The notes beneath the pieces were generated by a model. It was not told the DNA's origin, ran no database searches, and worked only from the letters and a program-made list of their open reading frames with translations. The position numbers and the translations under genes are program-made. Of a stretch of DNA of 60,141 nt, positions 43,087-51,518 are shown piece after piece; positions within the stretch are counted from its first letter, which is position 1, and the number at the start of each line of letters is the position of its first letter. Source of the stretch: Lachnospiraceae bacterium. GTDB taxonomy: Bacteria; Bacillota; Clostridia; Lachnospirales; Lachnospiraceae. The stretch lies in the NCBI GenBank assembly GCA_017618075.1, contig JAFZUY010000042.1:1-60141 (forward strand), read 5' to 3'.

Positions 43087-44075
43087 TATTTCACGACGCT
43101 GACTTCTTTTCCGATGAGCGCGGCGGATTTTTTATCATCATAAGTAACCAAAAGACGGCATTCGTCATCGATTCCGGTGACGAGTGCATATTCTTTTTTA
43201 GAGGGACTTTTATCACTCTTTATCTGAACATATTTTCCAATCAGATTTGAGTGCTTTCTGTATCCCTCAAGGAAAGTTTTCCTGTCGATTTCGGATAGGA
43301 AACGATAAAAATGTTTTATGAAATTAATGCAGAGCAGGTTTTTTAAATTATCGGTGTTACCGCCGTTTTTAATTAAAAAACCGGCTCTTTTTTTAATGTC
43401 CGAGGGCAGTTCCTCGCTGAAAGGATAGATGTTTATTCCGACACCGACCACGATGTATTCGGGAAATTCTTCCTCGAGAGAGCCGAAGGTTTCGGTCAGA
43501 ATGCCGGCGATTTTTTTATCACCGTAAAAGATATCGTTCACCCATTTTACCGAGACCTCGATTCCGAGCGTGTCATATACGGATAAAACCATGGATTCGG
43601 CAGCAATGCAGGTAATGTAAGTGGCTTTCGAAAAAGGGAGTTCGGGATGAATTAAAAGACTGAAATATAAACCCGTATCTTTCGGCGAAAAGAAAACCCT
43701 GCCCTTCCTGCCGCGCCCGTTGGTCTGCGAATTCGCGATAATTAAAAGATCGCTCTCTTCTGCAGCGTGCTCTCTGGCAATATCATTCGTCGAAGTAACT
43801 TCCTCGTAAGAATAGAGCTTAAGAGAAAGATTCTCGGGCAATGAATTCCTAATAAAATCAACATTGATTCCGTCATAATCGCACACGAGGCGATACCCTT
43901 TGTTTGTTACGGATTCGATTGTATATCCGCTTTCGCGCAGGCTTTTTATCGCTTTCCAGATACCAGCTCTGGTTAAAAAAAGCGTATCGGCGATTTCCTG
44001 ACCAGAAACAAATGCATTAGGGTTTTGCTTTAATATATTCAGTACTTTTTCCCTGGTTGAGAACTCTTTTTCCAT
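43083..44075 (-). CDS. birA: bifunctional biotin-protein ligase and biotin operon repressor
   Basis: A 330-residue BirA of the regulatory type. Residues 1-62 are a winged helix with NAFVSGQEIADTLFLTRAGI (about 19-38) and GYTIESVTNKGYRL; the ligase domain has STNDIAREHA (about 96-105), the biotinyl-AMP loop NGRGRKGRVFFSPKDTGLYF (about 118-137) and VKWVNDIFYG. The C-terminal SH3-like domain closes the protein. It attaches biotin to carboxylase carriers and represses biotin genes as biotinyl-AMP complex. It is divergent from bioY, sharing a 125-base control region with a BirA box, so it should also repress itself. Confidence 0.94.
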   Translation of the reverse strand: MEKEFSTREKVLNILKQNPNAFVSGQEIADTLFLTRAGIWKAIKSLRESGYTIESVTNKGYRLVCDYDGINVDFIRNSLPENLSLKLYSYEEVTSTNDIAREHAAEESDLLIIANSQTNGRGRKGRVFFSPKDTGLYFSLLIHPELPFSKATYITCIAAESMVLSVYDTLGIEVSVKWVNDIFYGDKKIAGILTETFGSLEEEFPEYIVVGVGINIYPFSEELPSDIKKRAGFLIKNGGNTDNLKNLLCINFIKHFYRFLSEIDRKTFLEGYRKHSNLIGKYVQIKSDKSPSKKEYALVTGIDDECRLLVTYDDKKSAALIGKEVSVVKY

Positions 44076-44110
44076 ATTTTCTTAAATTCCTTTTTTACAT
44101 TTTTGCCCGA

Positions 44111-44141
44111 TTGTAAACTTTTTTGATAATCAGGTTGACGA
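44111..44141 (+). promoter_or_regulatory. BirA operator between birA and bioY
   Basis: TTGTAAAC (44111-44118), 15 bases, then GTTGACGA (44134-44141), a 6-of-8 inverted match. The form TTGTtAAC-N15-GTTaACAA is the Bacillus BirA box, from memory. It covers the bioY -35 and lies just downstream of the predicted birA start. Two further TTGTAAAC copies stand at 44155-44162 and 44176-44183, 21 bases apart and in direct orientation. Confidence 0.65.
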
Positions 44142-44163
44142 TAGGGTAATTGTATTGTAAACT
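44135..44163 (+). promoter_or_regulatory. promoter of bioY
   Basis: TTGACG (44135-44140), 17 bases, then TAAACT (44158-44163). The start is near 44170, about 31 bases before ATG. The -35 lies inside the BirA box. Confidence 0.55.
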
Positions 44164-44182
44164 CCCATCTTGAAATTGTAAA
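44154..44182 (-). promoter_or_regulatory. promoter of birA
   Basis: On the minus strand TTTACA (44177-44182), 17 bases, then TACAAT (44154-44159). The start is near 44147, so the transcript immediately crosses the BirA box and has a leader of about 72 bases. It overlaps the bioY promoter. Confidence 0.6.
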
Positions 44183-44200
44183 CCAAAAGGAAGAATAAAT

Positions 44201-44770
44201 ATGAAAAACAAAACAAGAATAACGACAATAACCATCACAAAGGTAGCGCTTTCGACGGCAATAATATGTATTCTTGGACCGCTTTCATTATCAATACCGA
44301 TAAGCCCGGTCCCCATTTCACTTGGAATCTTAGGAATCTTCTTTGCGGTATACGTAAACGGATGGCTCTGGGGAACGGTCAGCTGCATTCTGTATCTTTT
44401 ACTTGGATTCGTGGGAGTTCCGGTATTTACGGGCTTTAGCGCAGGTGCCGGAAAACTTCTCGGACCCACGGGCGGATACATGATCGGATATATTTTCTTA
44501 TCGCTTGTGGCAGGATTTTTCATTTCAAAGTTTGAAAAAAACATTCCGCTTCACATACTCGGAATGGTTCTCGGAACGGCCTGCTGCTATGCACTGGGCA
44601 CCGCATGGCTTGCAATATCGTATAAAATGAGTTTTGGCGCCGCACTTATGGCGGGAGTGATTCCGTTTATCTTAGCCGATGCGATTAAAATGGCAGTTGC
44701 GGTTGCGGTAGGAATACCGGTTCGAAGCGCTGTAAGAAAAATGAGCGTCAATACGGATTCGGCTCAGTAA
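44201..44770 (+). CDS. bioY: biotin transporter BioY (ECF S component)
   Basis: A 189-residue protein with six membrane segments. ISPVPISLGILGIFFAVYVN (about 30-49) and LLLGFVGVPVFTGFSAGAGK (about 66-85), followed by LLGPTGGYMIGYI, are the signature of BioY, the biotin-binding subunit of the ECF transporter. The length is typical. AAGGAAG precedes ATG by 7 bases. Its control region holds a BirA box, which supports biotin as substrate. No BioMN genes are adjacent, so it presumably uses a shared ECF module. Confidence 0.95.
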   Translation: MKNKTRITTITITKVALSTAIICILGPLSLSIPISPVPISLGILGIFFAVYVNGWLWGTVSCILYLLLGFVGVPVFTGFSAGAGKLLGPTGGYMIGYIFLSLVAGFFISKFEKNIPLHILGMVLGTACCYALGTAWLAISYKMSFGAALMAGVIPFILADAIKMAVAVAVGIPVRSAVRKMSVNTDSAQ

Positions 44771-44787
44771 AAAGTATTTGAAACCAT

Positions 44788-44819
44788 AAAAGATATCCTG
44801 AAAAGGGTATCTTTTTTTA
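44788..44819 (+). terminator. terminator after bioY
   Basis: AAAAGATATCC (44788-44798 region) pairs with GGGTATCTTTT (44805-44815) across a short A-rich loop, followed by T. Confidence 0.75.
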
Positions 44820-44842
44820 TGAGTGCTTTTTACCCATTTTAA

Positions 44843-44872
44843 GTGACATTTAAAGGCGAAACGTGGTATAAT
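44843..44872 (+). promoter_or_regulatory. promoter of the GH5 gene
   Basis: GTGACA (44843-44848), 18 bases, then a perfect TATAAT (44867-44872). The start is near 44879, 50 bases before ATG. Confidence 0.6.
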
Positions 44873-44928
44873 AAGAAGTCGGATTTTGCCGACAAGACAG
44901 AAAATGAAAAATTAATCGGAGGGGTTAT

Positions 44929-45870
44929 ATGACACCGTTTGAAAAATACGGCAAATTGCATGTAGAGGGGAAAAATCTCGTTGATGCAAACGGCGATATT
45001 GTGCAGTTAAAAGGAATCAGCACACATAACTTAAACGAGTATCCTCAGTATGTAAACGAGGAGGCTTTCAGGCAGTTTCGTGACGAATACAAAGTGAGCA
45101 TCATGCGTCTTGCAATGTATTCGGGCTTTGCAGATAATCACGAGGGCTACGCGGATTCAAACGACGAGCACAGAGCGGAACTTGAAGAGATCATTCTTAA
45201 CGGCGCCAAACTTTGCAAAAAGCTCGGCCTTTACTGCATGATCGACTGGCATATTCTTTTAGATTACGACCCGAATATGCATACGGACATGGCAATCAGA
45301 TTTTTCAAAAACATCTGTCCGAAGCTTACCGCTTACGACAATGTGATTTACGAAATCTGCAACGAGCCCAACATGAACCTTGAAACCAAGGAAGAAGTTA
45401 CCTGGGACGACATCAAACGTTACGCCAATCAGGTAATACCCATCATAAAAGAAATAGACGATTCAAAGATTATTATAGTCGGAACCACCATCTGGTCACA
45501 GGGCGTGGATGAGGCTGCGGACGCACCTCTCGATTATGAAAACATAATGTATACACTGCATTTTTATGCAGACACCCACCGCGACAAACTTCGCGACAAA
45601 TTCACTTACGCAAGAAGCAAAAACCTTCCCGTATTCGTAACCGAATTCGGCGTGGGAAGAGCGGACGGCGACGGAGACATCAACGAAGAACAGTCGGAAA
45701 TCTGGATTAACCTTCTTAACGAAGAGAAGGTAAGCCACATTATCTGGAATCTTTCCAACAAAGACGAAACGTCTTCCATCATTGCAGCAAAATGTGACAA
45801 GACTTTCGGCTTCACGGACGAAGATTTATCACCTTGCGGACTTATGATGAAAGAAATAATGGCAAAATAA
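44929..45870 (+). CDS. glycoside hydrolase family 5, without signal peptide
   Basis: A 313-residue single catalytic domain. GNLVDANG-type start (KNLVDANGDIVQLKGISTHN, residues 15-34), the His in YCMIDWHIL (about 103-111), acid/base Glu in IYEICNEPNM (about 143-152) and nucleophile Glu in FVTEFGVGRA (about 239-248) give a complete GH5 active site, of the endoglucanase type. There is no signal peptide, membrane anchor or carbohydrate-binding module, so it should act in the cytoplasm on imported beta-glucan or mannan oligosaccharides. It is transcribed from its own promoter. The exact substrate is not predictable. Confidence 0.9.
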   Translation: MTPFEKYGKLHVEGKNLVDANGDIVQLKGISTHNLNEYPQYVNEEAFRQFRDEYKVSIMRLAMYSGFADNHEGYADSNDEHRAELEEIILNGAKLCKKLGLYCMIDWHILLDYDPNMHTDMAIRFFKNICPKLTAYDNVIYEICNEPNMNLETKEEVTWDDIKRYANQVIPIIKEIDDSKIIIVGTTIWSQGVDEAADAPLDYENIMYTLHFYADTHRDKLRDKFTYARSKNLPVFVTEFGVGRADGDGDINEEQSEIWINLLNEEKVSHIIWNLSNKDETSSIIAAKCDKTFGFTDEDLSPCGLMMKEIMAK

Positions 45871-45911
45871 AACTGTAAATAAAGGGCACAGCCCATACAC
45901 GAGGATTTGGC

Positions 45912-47495
45912 ATGTCATATCTGGCATTGTATCGTAAGTTCAGACCGCAGACTTTTGATGAGGTCAGAGGTCAGGACGCGATAGTTACCACACTGAAAAA
46001 TCAAATAATTCAAAACCGAATCGGACATGCGTATCTTTTCTGCGGTACCAGAGGAACGGGTAAAACCACACTTGCCAAGATTATGGCGAGAGCGGTCAAC
46101 TGCGAACATCCGGTAAACGGAAATCCCTGCGGAGAATGCGAGACCTGCAAGGCGATTGCAAACGGATCATCCCTTAATATGATTGAGATGGATGCTGCCT
46201 CAAACAGAGGTATCGAAAAAATCCGCGAGCTTATTAACGAAGTGGATTACAGACCGGTCAGCGGCAAATATAAGGTTTACATTATCGATGAGGCACACAA
46301 CCTTACAAACGAGGCGTTCAATGCGCTTTTAAAAACCATAGAAGAGCCGCCCGAACATGTAATTTTTATCTTAGCCACAACGGAAGCGCATCAGATTATT
46401 CCCACGATTATGTCACGTTGCCAGAGATACGATTTTAGGAGAATTCCTCTTGAAACAATCGCAGGCAGAATGCGTGAACTGACGGATAAGGAAAATGTTT
46501 CCGCCACAGACGAAGCGTTAAGATATGTTGCAAAGGCAGCAGACGGTTCGATGCGTGACGGCTTATCTCTCCTCGATCAGTGTATCGCTTTTTATCCGAA
46601 GGAAGAGCTTACACTCGACAAAGTACTGGTAGCTCTCGGCGCGGTAAAGACCGACATTTACTCCAAGGTTTTCAACGATGTCGTTTCACAGAATGTAACG
46701 GCGGTTATAAGAGACCTCGAGGAAGTGGTAGTCGCAGGCACCGAAATAAACAGATTTGTTGCGGATTTCACATGGTATTTAAGAAACCTGATGATTATAA
46801 AAAGTTCCGATGCTCCCCAAAAGATACTGGATGTGACGAGCGAGAATTTCGCCGAAATGAAGGCGGATAGTGAAAAAGCGGAGCTTCAGACAATAATGCG
46901 TTATATAAGAATTCTTTCCGAACTGACGGGTTCGCTTAAGACGACTACCCAGACAAGAGTTCTGACGGAGATGACGCTTATTAAACTTTGCACACCTCAG
47001 ATGGACAAAAAGCCCGATGCTCTTTTAGACAGAATAAGAAGCATTGAAAAGAAACTCGAAGAAGGTGCATTTGTGGTTGCAAATACTTCTTCTGAGGGAA
47101 ACAATACACCTTCCGCACCTCAGGAAAAAAAGATTGAACTTCCGACTGCAATTCCCGCCGACATTCAGCAGATAGCGGACGAGTGGAGTTCGATAACGGA
47201 TAATGCCGAGGCTCTCGTAAAGGGCTTTATGATAAAAGTAAAATGTTCGATGGATGCCGCAAAGCCGAATGTACTCATTCTGGTATGTCCTTCAATAATG
47301 ACTTATGACGGCTTAAAAGATCCGGAGAGAGCAAAGGTTTTACAGGGAATATTAAACGAACGTGTCAGAAAAGAAGTAACCTATGAACTGGTGCTTGACG
47401 AGAACGGATCAAAATACGATTCGATTCCGAATTCAAAGAAGCCCAATATGGAGATAGACGATTCGGACGACGATTTTCCCAAAGAAGATTTTTAA
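45912..47495 (+). CDS. dnaX: DNA polymerase III subunits gamma and tau
   Basis: A 527-residue clamp-loader ATPase. FCGTRGTGKTTLAKIMARAV (about 37-56) is Walker A; the zinc site has Cys in CEHPVNGNPCGECETC (about 58-73); VYIIDEAHNLTNEAFNALLK (about 117-136) is Walker B with the DEAH box; then ATTEAHQIIPTIMSRCQRYD with the sensor and SRC motif. The C-terminal 160 residues are the tau part binding polymerase and helicase. No slippery A-run suggesting programmed frameshift was noticed. It heads the dnaX-ybaB-recR unit, each gene a few bases after the last. Confidence 0.96.
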   Translation: MSYLALYRKFRPQTFDEVRGQDAIVTTLKNQIIQNRIGHAYLFCGTRGTGKTTLAKIMARAVNCEHPVNGNPCGECETCKAIANGSSLNMIEMDAASNRGIEKIRELINEVDYRPVSGKYKVYIIDEAHNLTNEAFNALLKTIEEPPEHVIFILATTEAHQIIPTIMSRCQRYDFRRIPLETIAGRMRELTDKENVSATDEALRYVAKAADGSMRDGLSLLDQCIAFYPKEELTLDKVLVALGAVKTDIYSKVFNDVVSQNVTAVIRDLEEVVVAGTEINRFVADFTWYLRNLMIIKSSDAPQKILDVTSENFAEMKADSEKAELQTIMRYIRILSELTGSLKTTTQTRVLTEMTLIKLCTPQMDKKPDALLDRIRSIEKKLEEGAFVVANTSSEGNNTPSAPQEKKIELPTAIPADIQQIADEWSSITDNAEALVKGFMIKVKCSMDAAKPNVLILVCPSIMTYDGLKDPERAKVLQGILNERVRKEVTYELVLDENGSKYDSIPNSKKPNMEIDDSDDDFPKEDF

Positions 47496-47523
47496 AAGAA
47501 TTTAATTCAGGAGGAATAAAGAA

Positions 47524-47874
47524 ATGGCAAAAAGAGGCGGATACCCCGGAGGAATGATGCCCGGCAATATGAACAATCTGATGAAGCAGGCGCAGAGAAT
47601 GCAACGTCAGATGGAAGAAAACCAGAAGGCAATGGAAACCAGGGAATTCACTGCTACAGCAGGCGGTAATGCAATCAGCATCACAATGACCGGCAAGAGA
47701 GAAGTGAAGAATGTAACCATTAATCCTGAGGTTGTGGATCCCGAGGATGTTGAAGATCTTCAGGACTTAATCATGGCCTGCATGAACGATATTTTAAATC
47801 AGATTGAAGAAGCCAATAACGATGCGGTTAACTCAATGACCGGCGGTATGAATTTCGGCGGACTCAACTTCTAA
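47524..47874 (+). CDS. YbaB/EbfC nucleoid-associated protein
   Basis: A 116-residue protein. A Gly/Met/Asn-rich start is followed by the helical NLMKQAQRMQRQMEENQKAM (about 18-37) and the sheet region FTATAGGNAISITMTGKREV (about 43-62), the YbaB fold, which binds DNA as a dimer. It stands between dnaX and recR as in most bacteria. GGAGG lies 8 bases upstream of ATG. Confidence 0.94.
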   Translation: MAKRGGYPGGMMPGNMNNLMKQAQRMQRQMEENQKAMETREFTATAGGNAISITMTGKREVKNVTINPEVVDPEDVEDLQDLIMACMNDILNQIEEANNDAVNSMTGGMNFGGLNF

Positions 47875-47877
47875 AAG

Positions 47878-48474
47878 ATGGAAATTAACAGCGGATACAT
47901 AAACAGATTAATAGAAGAACTCGAGAGGCTTCCGGGAATCGGAAACAAATCGGCTCAGCGAATGGCATATTATATTGTCAGCCTTCCGAACGAACGCGTG
48001 GAGAAGCTGACGTCGGCAATAGACAATGCAAAAAAACATACGCATTACTGCAAAGAATGCCTTACGATGACCGATTCCGAACTTTGCCCCGTTTGCGCTG
48101 ACAAGCAGAGAGACCATAAAACAATTATGGTTGTCGAAAATCCCAGAGACCTTGCGGCATACGAGAAAACCGGCAAATACAGAGGTGTTTACCATGTGCT
48201 TCACGGTGCCATTTCTCCGATGCTTGGCATAGGACCTGCGGACATAAGACTTAAAGAATTAATCTCCAGACTTGAAGGCGATATTGATGAAGTAATCATC
48301 GCAACCAATGCTTCGCTTGAAGGCGAAACCACAGCGATGTACATAAGCAAACTCATCAAACCCACGGGCATTAAGGTTACCAGAATAGCTTCCGGCGTGC
48401 CGGTAGGCGGAGATATTGAGTATATTGACGAAGTCACTCTTCTTCGTGCGCTCGAAGGAAGAGTAGAATTATAA
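47878..48474 (+). CDS. recR: recombination mediator RecR
   Basis: A 198-residue protein. The helix-hairpin-helix ELERLPGIGNKSAQRMAYYI (about 14-33) is followed by the Cys4 zinc finger HYCKECLTMTDSELCPVC (about 57-74), the Toprim domain with IMVVENPRDLAAYEKT (about 82-97) and the Walker-like C-terminal GGDIEYIDEVTLLRALEGR. It works with RecO and RecF at single-strand gaps. It starts 3 bases after the ybaB stop without a strong ribosome site, so it is probably translationally coupled. Confidence 0.97.
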   Translation: MEINSGYINRLIEELERLPGIGNKSAQRMAYYIVSLPNERVEKLTSAIDNAKKHTHYCKECLTMTDSELCPVCADKQRDHKTIMVVENPRDLAAYEKTGKYRGVYHVLHGAISPMLGIGPADIRLKELISRLEGDIDEVIIATNASLEGETTAMYISKLIKPTGIKVTRIASGVPVGGDIEYIDEVTLLRALEGRVEL

Positions 48475-48499
48475 AAAAAATTATCTCAGGAGGGTAAAA

Positions 48500-49555
48500 A
48501 TGGGCGTTACAGTTAAAGAAATAGGAAAAGGACCTAACGGTGAAAATTTATTTAAATATACTATGAAAAACGAGAACGGAACGGAACTTTCCGTTATCAA
48601 TTTCGGATGTATTATCACAGATTTTCTCTTTGCGGGAAAAGACGGAAAAGTCAGAGATGTAATCCTCGGATATGAAGATGTAAAGGATTATTTCACAGAT
48701 GATAAGTGCTTCGGTGCTATCGTAGGACCCGTTGCAAACAGAACGGCAAATGCCAGTTTTGTAATTGACGGAACCGAGTACAAGCTCGAAGTAAATGACA
48801 ACGGAAGAAACAACCTTCACACAGCAAGACTCGGCTCGCTTCAGAAGAGAGTATGGGACGCTGAAACAGGCGACAACAGCGTTACTTTTACGATTGACAA
48901 AGCCGACATGGATTTGGGACTTCCCGGAAATCTTAAGGCAAAAGTTGTTTATACACTCACCGAAGAAGATGAAATCAAGATTGATTATGATGTAACCACA
49001 GACAAAAAGACAATCATCAACATGACCAATCATACATACTTCAACTTAAACGGACATGATTCCGGAAGCATTCTTAATGAATCCATCGTTTTCAATGCAG
49101 ACAGTTTCCTTCCTGTTGACGACGAAAGCATTCCTTCGGGCGAAATCAAAAAAGTTGCGGGAACTCCGATGGATTTCACCGAAGCTAAGAAGATTGGCGA
49201 AATGCTTGATATGAATTACGAGCAGCTCGCATTCACAAACGGATTTGACCACAACTACTGCATCAATGACTGGGACGGCAGCTTAAAGGTTGCCGCAACC
49301 GTATTTGACGATGAGTCCGGAATCGTGATGGAAACATTAACCGATCTTCCCGGCGTGCAGTTCTATATCGGCAACTATGTAGGCGGCGAAAAGGGCAAGG
49401 ACGGTGCGGTTTACAACCAGCGCCAGGGTCTCTGTCTTGAGAGCCAGTACTTCCCCAACAGTGCAAACGATCCCGCCTTCGCAAGACCTTTATTCGATGA
49501 AAACAAGGGCTTTAAGTCAACCACTGTTTACAGATTCAGCACAATTGCAGACTAA
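48500..49555 (+). CDS. galM: aldose 1-epimerase
   Basis: A 351-residue mutarotase of the galactose-mutarotase fold. IVGPVANRTANASFVIDG (about 74-91) with the substrate Arg, NNLHTARLGSLQKRVWDAE (about 104-122) with the first His, INMTNHTYFNLNGHDSG (about 173-189) with the catalytic His, GFDHNYCIND (about 248-257), and the C-terminal Glu in GLCLESQYFPNSANDP (about 312-327) are all present. It equilibrates the anomers of glucose or galactose. It is preceded by AGGAGGG and lies 25 bases after recR. No Leloir pathway genes are close. Confidence 0.94.
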   Translation: MGVTVKEIGKGPNGENLFKYTMKNENGTELSVINFGCIITDFLFAGKDGKVRDVILGYEDVKDYFTDDKCFGAIVGPVANRTANASFVIDGTEYKLEVNDNGRNNLHTARLGSLQKRVWDAETGDNSVTFTIDKADMDLGLPGNLKAKVVYTLTEEDEIKIDYDVTTDKKTIINMTNHTYFNLNGHDSGSILNESIVFNADSFLPVDDESIPSGEIKKVAGTPMDFTEAKKIGEMLDMNYEQLAFTNGFDHNYCINDWDGSLKVAATVFDDESGIVMETLTDLPGVQFYIGNYVGGEKGKDGAVYNQRQGLCLESQYFPNSANDPAFARPLFDENKGFKSTTVYRFSTIAD

Positions 49556-49621
49556 TCTCATAAAAGAAATAAACCGGAGAAAAATGGATTCTTTTAGGAT
49601 TCATAAGTTAATTTGTAACCG

Positions 49622-50872
49622 ATGAAAAAAGAGAACGGAAACATAAAACAATTTAAAAAGAGCGATTCAAAAAAGAACGACGCTAAAAAAGGCGCGGCAA
49701 AAAAGGAGAATCTTTTTGCGGACTTTAACAAAAAGCGTGCAGGCCATCAGGTAAGCAAAATGATGTGGGTTTTCATCATCGTTTTGGCTTTGTTCTTAAT
49801 TGCCGCTGTCGGATTTGTTGTTGCCAGAGTATTCTTTATTAACAAGGAATACACGGGTGTGACCGAAGTTTCTTCGACGGAGTTCTTTATTTCCACGGGC
49901 TCGAAGGTCGAGAGATTCGGCAACAATTTCATCGTTTACAATTCGGACGGTATTAAATGCGTCAATTACAAGGGCGAGCAAATCTGGAACGAAGCTTTCC
50001 AGATGCAAAAACCCCTGGTTGATATTTCAAACGGCATTGTTGCGGTAGCCGATTATAACGGCGGCAGCATATTCCTAATGGATGAAAAGAATGTCTTAGG
50101 AAAAATCGATACGGGTATGCCCATTCGTAAGTTTAAAGTTGCAGGCAGCGGTTATGTCATGGCAGTTTTGGACGGTGACGACAATACGCCCATTTACATT
50201 TACAATACAGCCGGCGAGGAAATGATTTTCTTTAATACGACTATGAAAGGATACGGATATCCGCTTGAAATAGCCATTTCAGACAACGGTGTTTTAGGCG
50301 CGGTATCGTATCTTAATGTCGACAAGGGTTCGTTTTACACCTCCGTCGGATTTTATAATTTCGGCCAGGTCGGACAGAATTCGCAGGACAGCCTGATGTC
50401 GAGTTACATTTATCAGAGTGCACTCGTTCCGGAAATTAAGTTTGCCGGTAACAGCAAGGCAGTAGCAGTAGCCGATAACAGACTTATGTTTTACAGCGGA
50501 GACCAGAAGCCTCAGAGTTCAGGCGAAATTCTTCTTTCGGAGAAGGTCCTTTCGGTTCACGAGGACGACAAATATGTGGCTCTTTTCTTTGCGAGCGACG
50601 ACAGCGAGCACAAGTACAAAGCCGAGATATATGATTATGATGCGAAATTAAAAGACAAAATGTATTTCGACATCGACTTTTCGGATGTTTTCATCGACGA
50701 TAACAGAATCGTTTTATACAACGGCGAAGAGGTTTTGATTCATATGATTGGCGGAAAAGACAAGTTTGTCGGAAACTTTGAAGATCCGATATTGGCGCTT
50801 ATTCCCACTTCTTCACCCAAGAGATTTGTTCAGGTTACACCTGATGATATAAAAACCATAGAGTTCAATTAA
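49622..50872 (+). CDS. membrane-anchored beta-propeller-like protein (DUF5711 type)
   Basis: A 416-residue protein. A lysine-rich cytoplasmic start (about 1-45), one membrane segment MMWVFIIVLALFLIAAVGFV (about 49-68), then an outer domain of repeated beta strands (IWNEAFQMQKPLVDIS, LGKIDTGMPIRKFKV and similar) that resembles a WD/PQQ propeller; from memory it fits DUF5711. Function unknown. The start has no ribosome site, and an in-frame TAA lies 6 bases upstream, so ATG 49622 is the first possible Met. The next gene follows after one base. Confidence 0.72.
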   Translation: MKKENGNIKQFKKSDSKKNDAKKGAAKKENLFADFNKKRAGHQVSKMMWVFIIVLALFLIAAVGFVVARVFFINKEYTGVTEVSSTEFFISTGSKVERFGNNFIVYNSDGIKCVNYKGEQIWNEAFQMQKPLVDISNGIVAVADYNGGSIFLMDEKNVLGKIDTGMPIRKFKVAGSGYVMAVLDGDDNTPIYIYNTAGEEMIFFNTTMKGYGYPLEIAISDNGVLGAVSYLNVDKGSFYTSVGFYNFGQVGQNSQDSLMSSYIYQSALVPEIKFAGNSKAVAVADNRLMFYSGDQKPQSSGEILLSEKVLSVHEDDKYVALFFASDDSEHKYKAEIYDYDAKLKDKMYFDIDFSDVFIDDNRIVLYNGEEVLIHMIGGKDKFVGNFEDPILALIPTSSPKRFVQVTPDDIKTIEFN

Positions 50873-50873
50873 T

Positions 50874-51518
50874 ATGGAAACTAAAGAAAAAGGCATCTTT
50901 CCTCCCAAAGGGACGGACGGGCGTTACAAAGACATAATGATTCTTCATATCCAGGGCCTGGTGCTGGTCCTGGTTTTAATTATTGCGCTCGCTTCTTCAT
51001 TTTCCATTTTAGGCAGGGCAATTATTTCCATGTTTATGGATTCGCTCGGCAATTCGGTTAATCCTGAGGATCTTTCTACGGTACTGGATATTTACGGACT
51101 CGGAGGAATGGCAGAAACGGGCTTGAAAATCTTTTCAGCCGTAACGGGCGCACTTGGAGTATTAAGTTATGTGGCTGCTTTTGTTTCTCTTGCCGCCACA
51201 ATCTTTATTATCTTTCACATGAAACAGAGAATCTCTGAAATTGTCGATGATCCCGCACCTTATGATAATCCCATCCGTGTAAAAAAAGCGCCTTTCGTCT
51301 GGCTCGGATTTTTGCTCGGCGCATACGGCGGACATCTTTTCGTATTAAAAAAGAAGAAGGCCTGGATATTCCTTCTTCTCGGTATTCTCGGAATGGAACT
51401 CATTCCGTTGTTTCTTTATACTTCGGGCATCAGCTTTGCGGATGCTTTTATGGCCTGCTTTATCGAAAAGGATGAAGAAGGCTGTATCGAAATGGAAGAT
51501 TATCCTTACTGGATTTAA
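50874..51518 (+). CDS. membrane protein with four or more segments, C-terminal TM2-like domain
   Basis: A 214-residue protein of unknown function. Hydrophobic segments lie at about 24-50, 78-115, 139-156 and 160-180. The part PFVWLGFLLGAYGGHLFVLK (about 141-160) followed by KKAWIFLLLGILGME resembles the TM2 domain, a two-segment module with a Gly-rich turn. It starts one base after the DUF5711 gene without a ribosome site, so the two are probably made together. It converges on the SGNH gene, overlapping its stop by four bases. Confidence 0.65.
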   Translation: METKEKGIFPPKGTDGRYKDIMILHIQGLVLVLVLIIALASSFSILGRAIISMFMDSLGNSVNPEDLSTVLDIYGLGGMAETGLKIFSAVTGALGVLSYVAAFVSLAATIFIIFHMKQRISEIVDDPAPYDNPIRVKKAPFVWLGFLLGAYGGHLFVLKKKKAWIFLLLGILGMELIPLFLYTSGISFADAFMACFIEKDEEGCIEMEDYPYWI

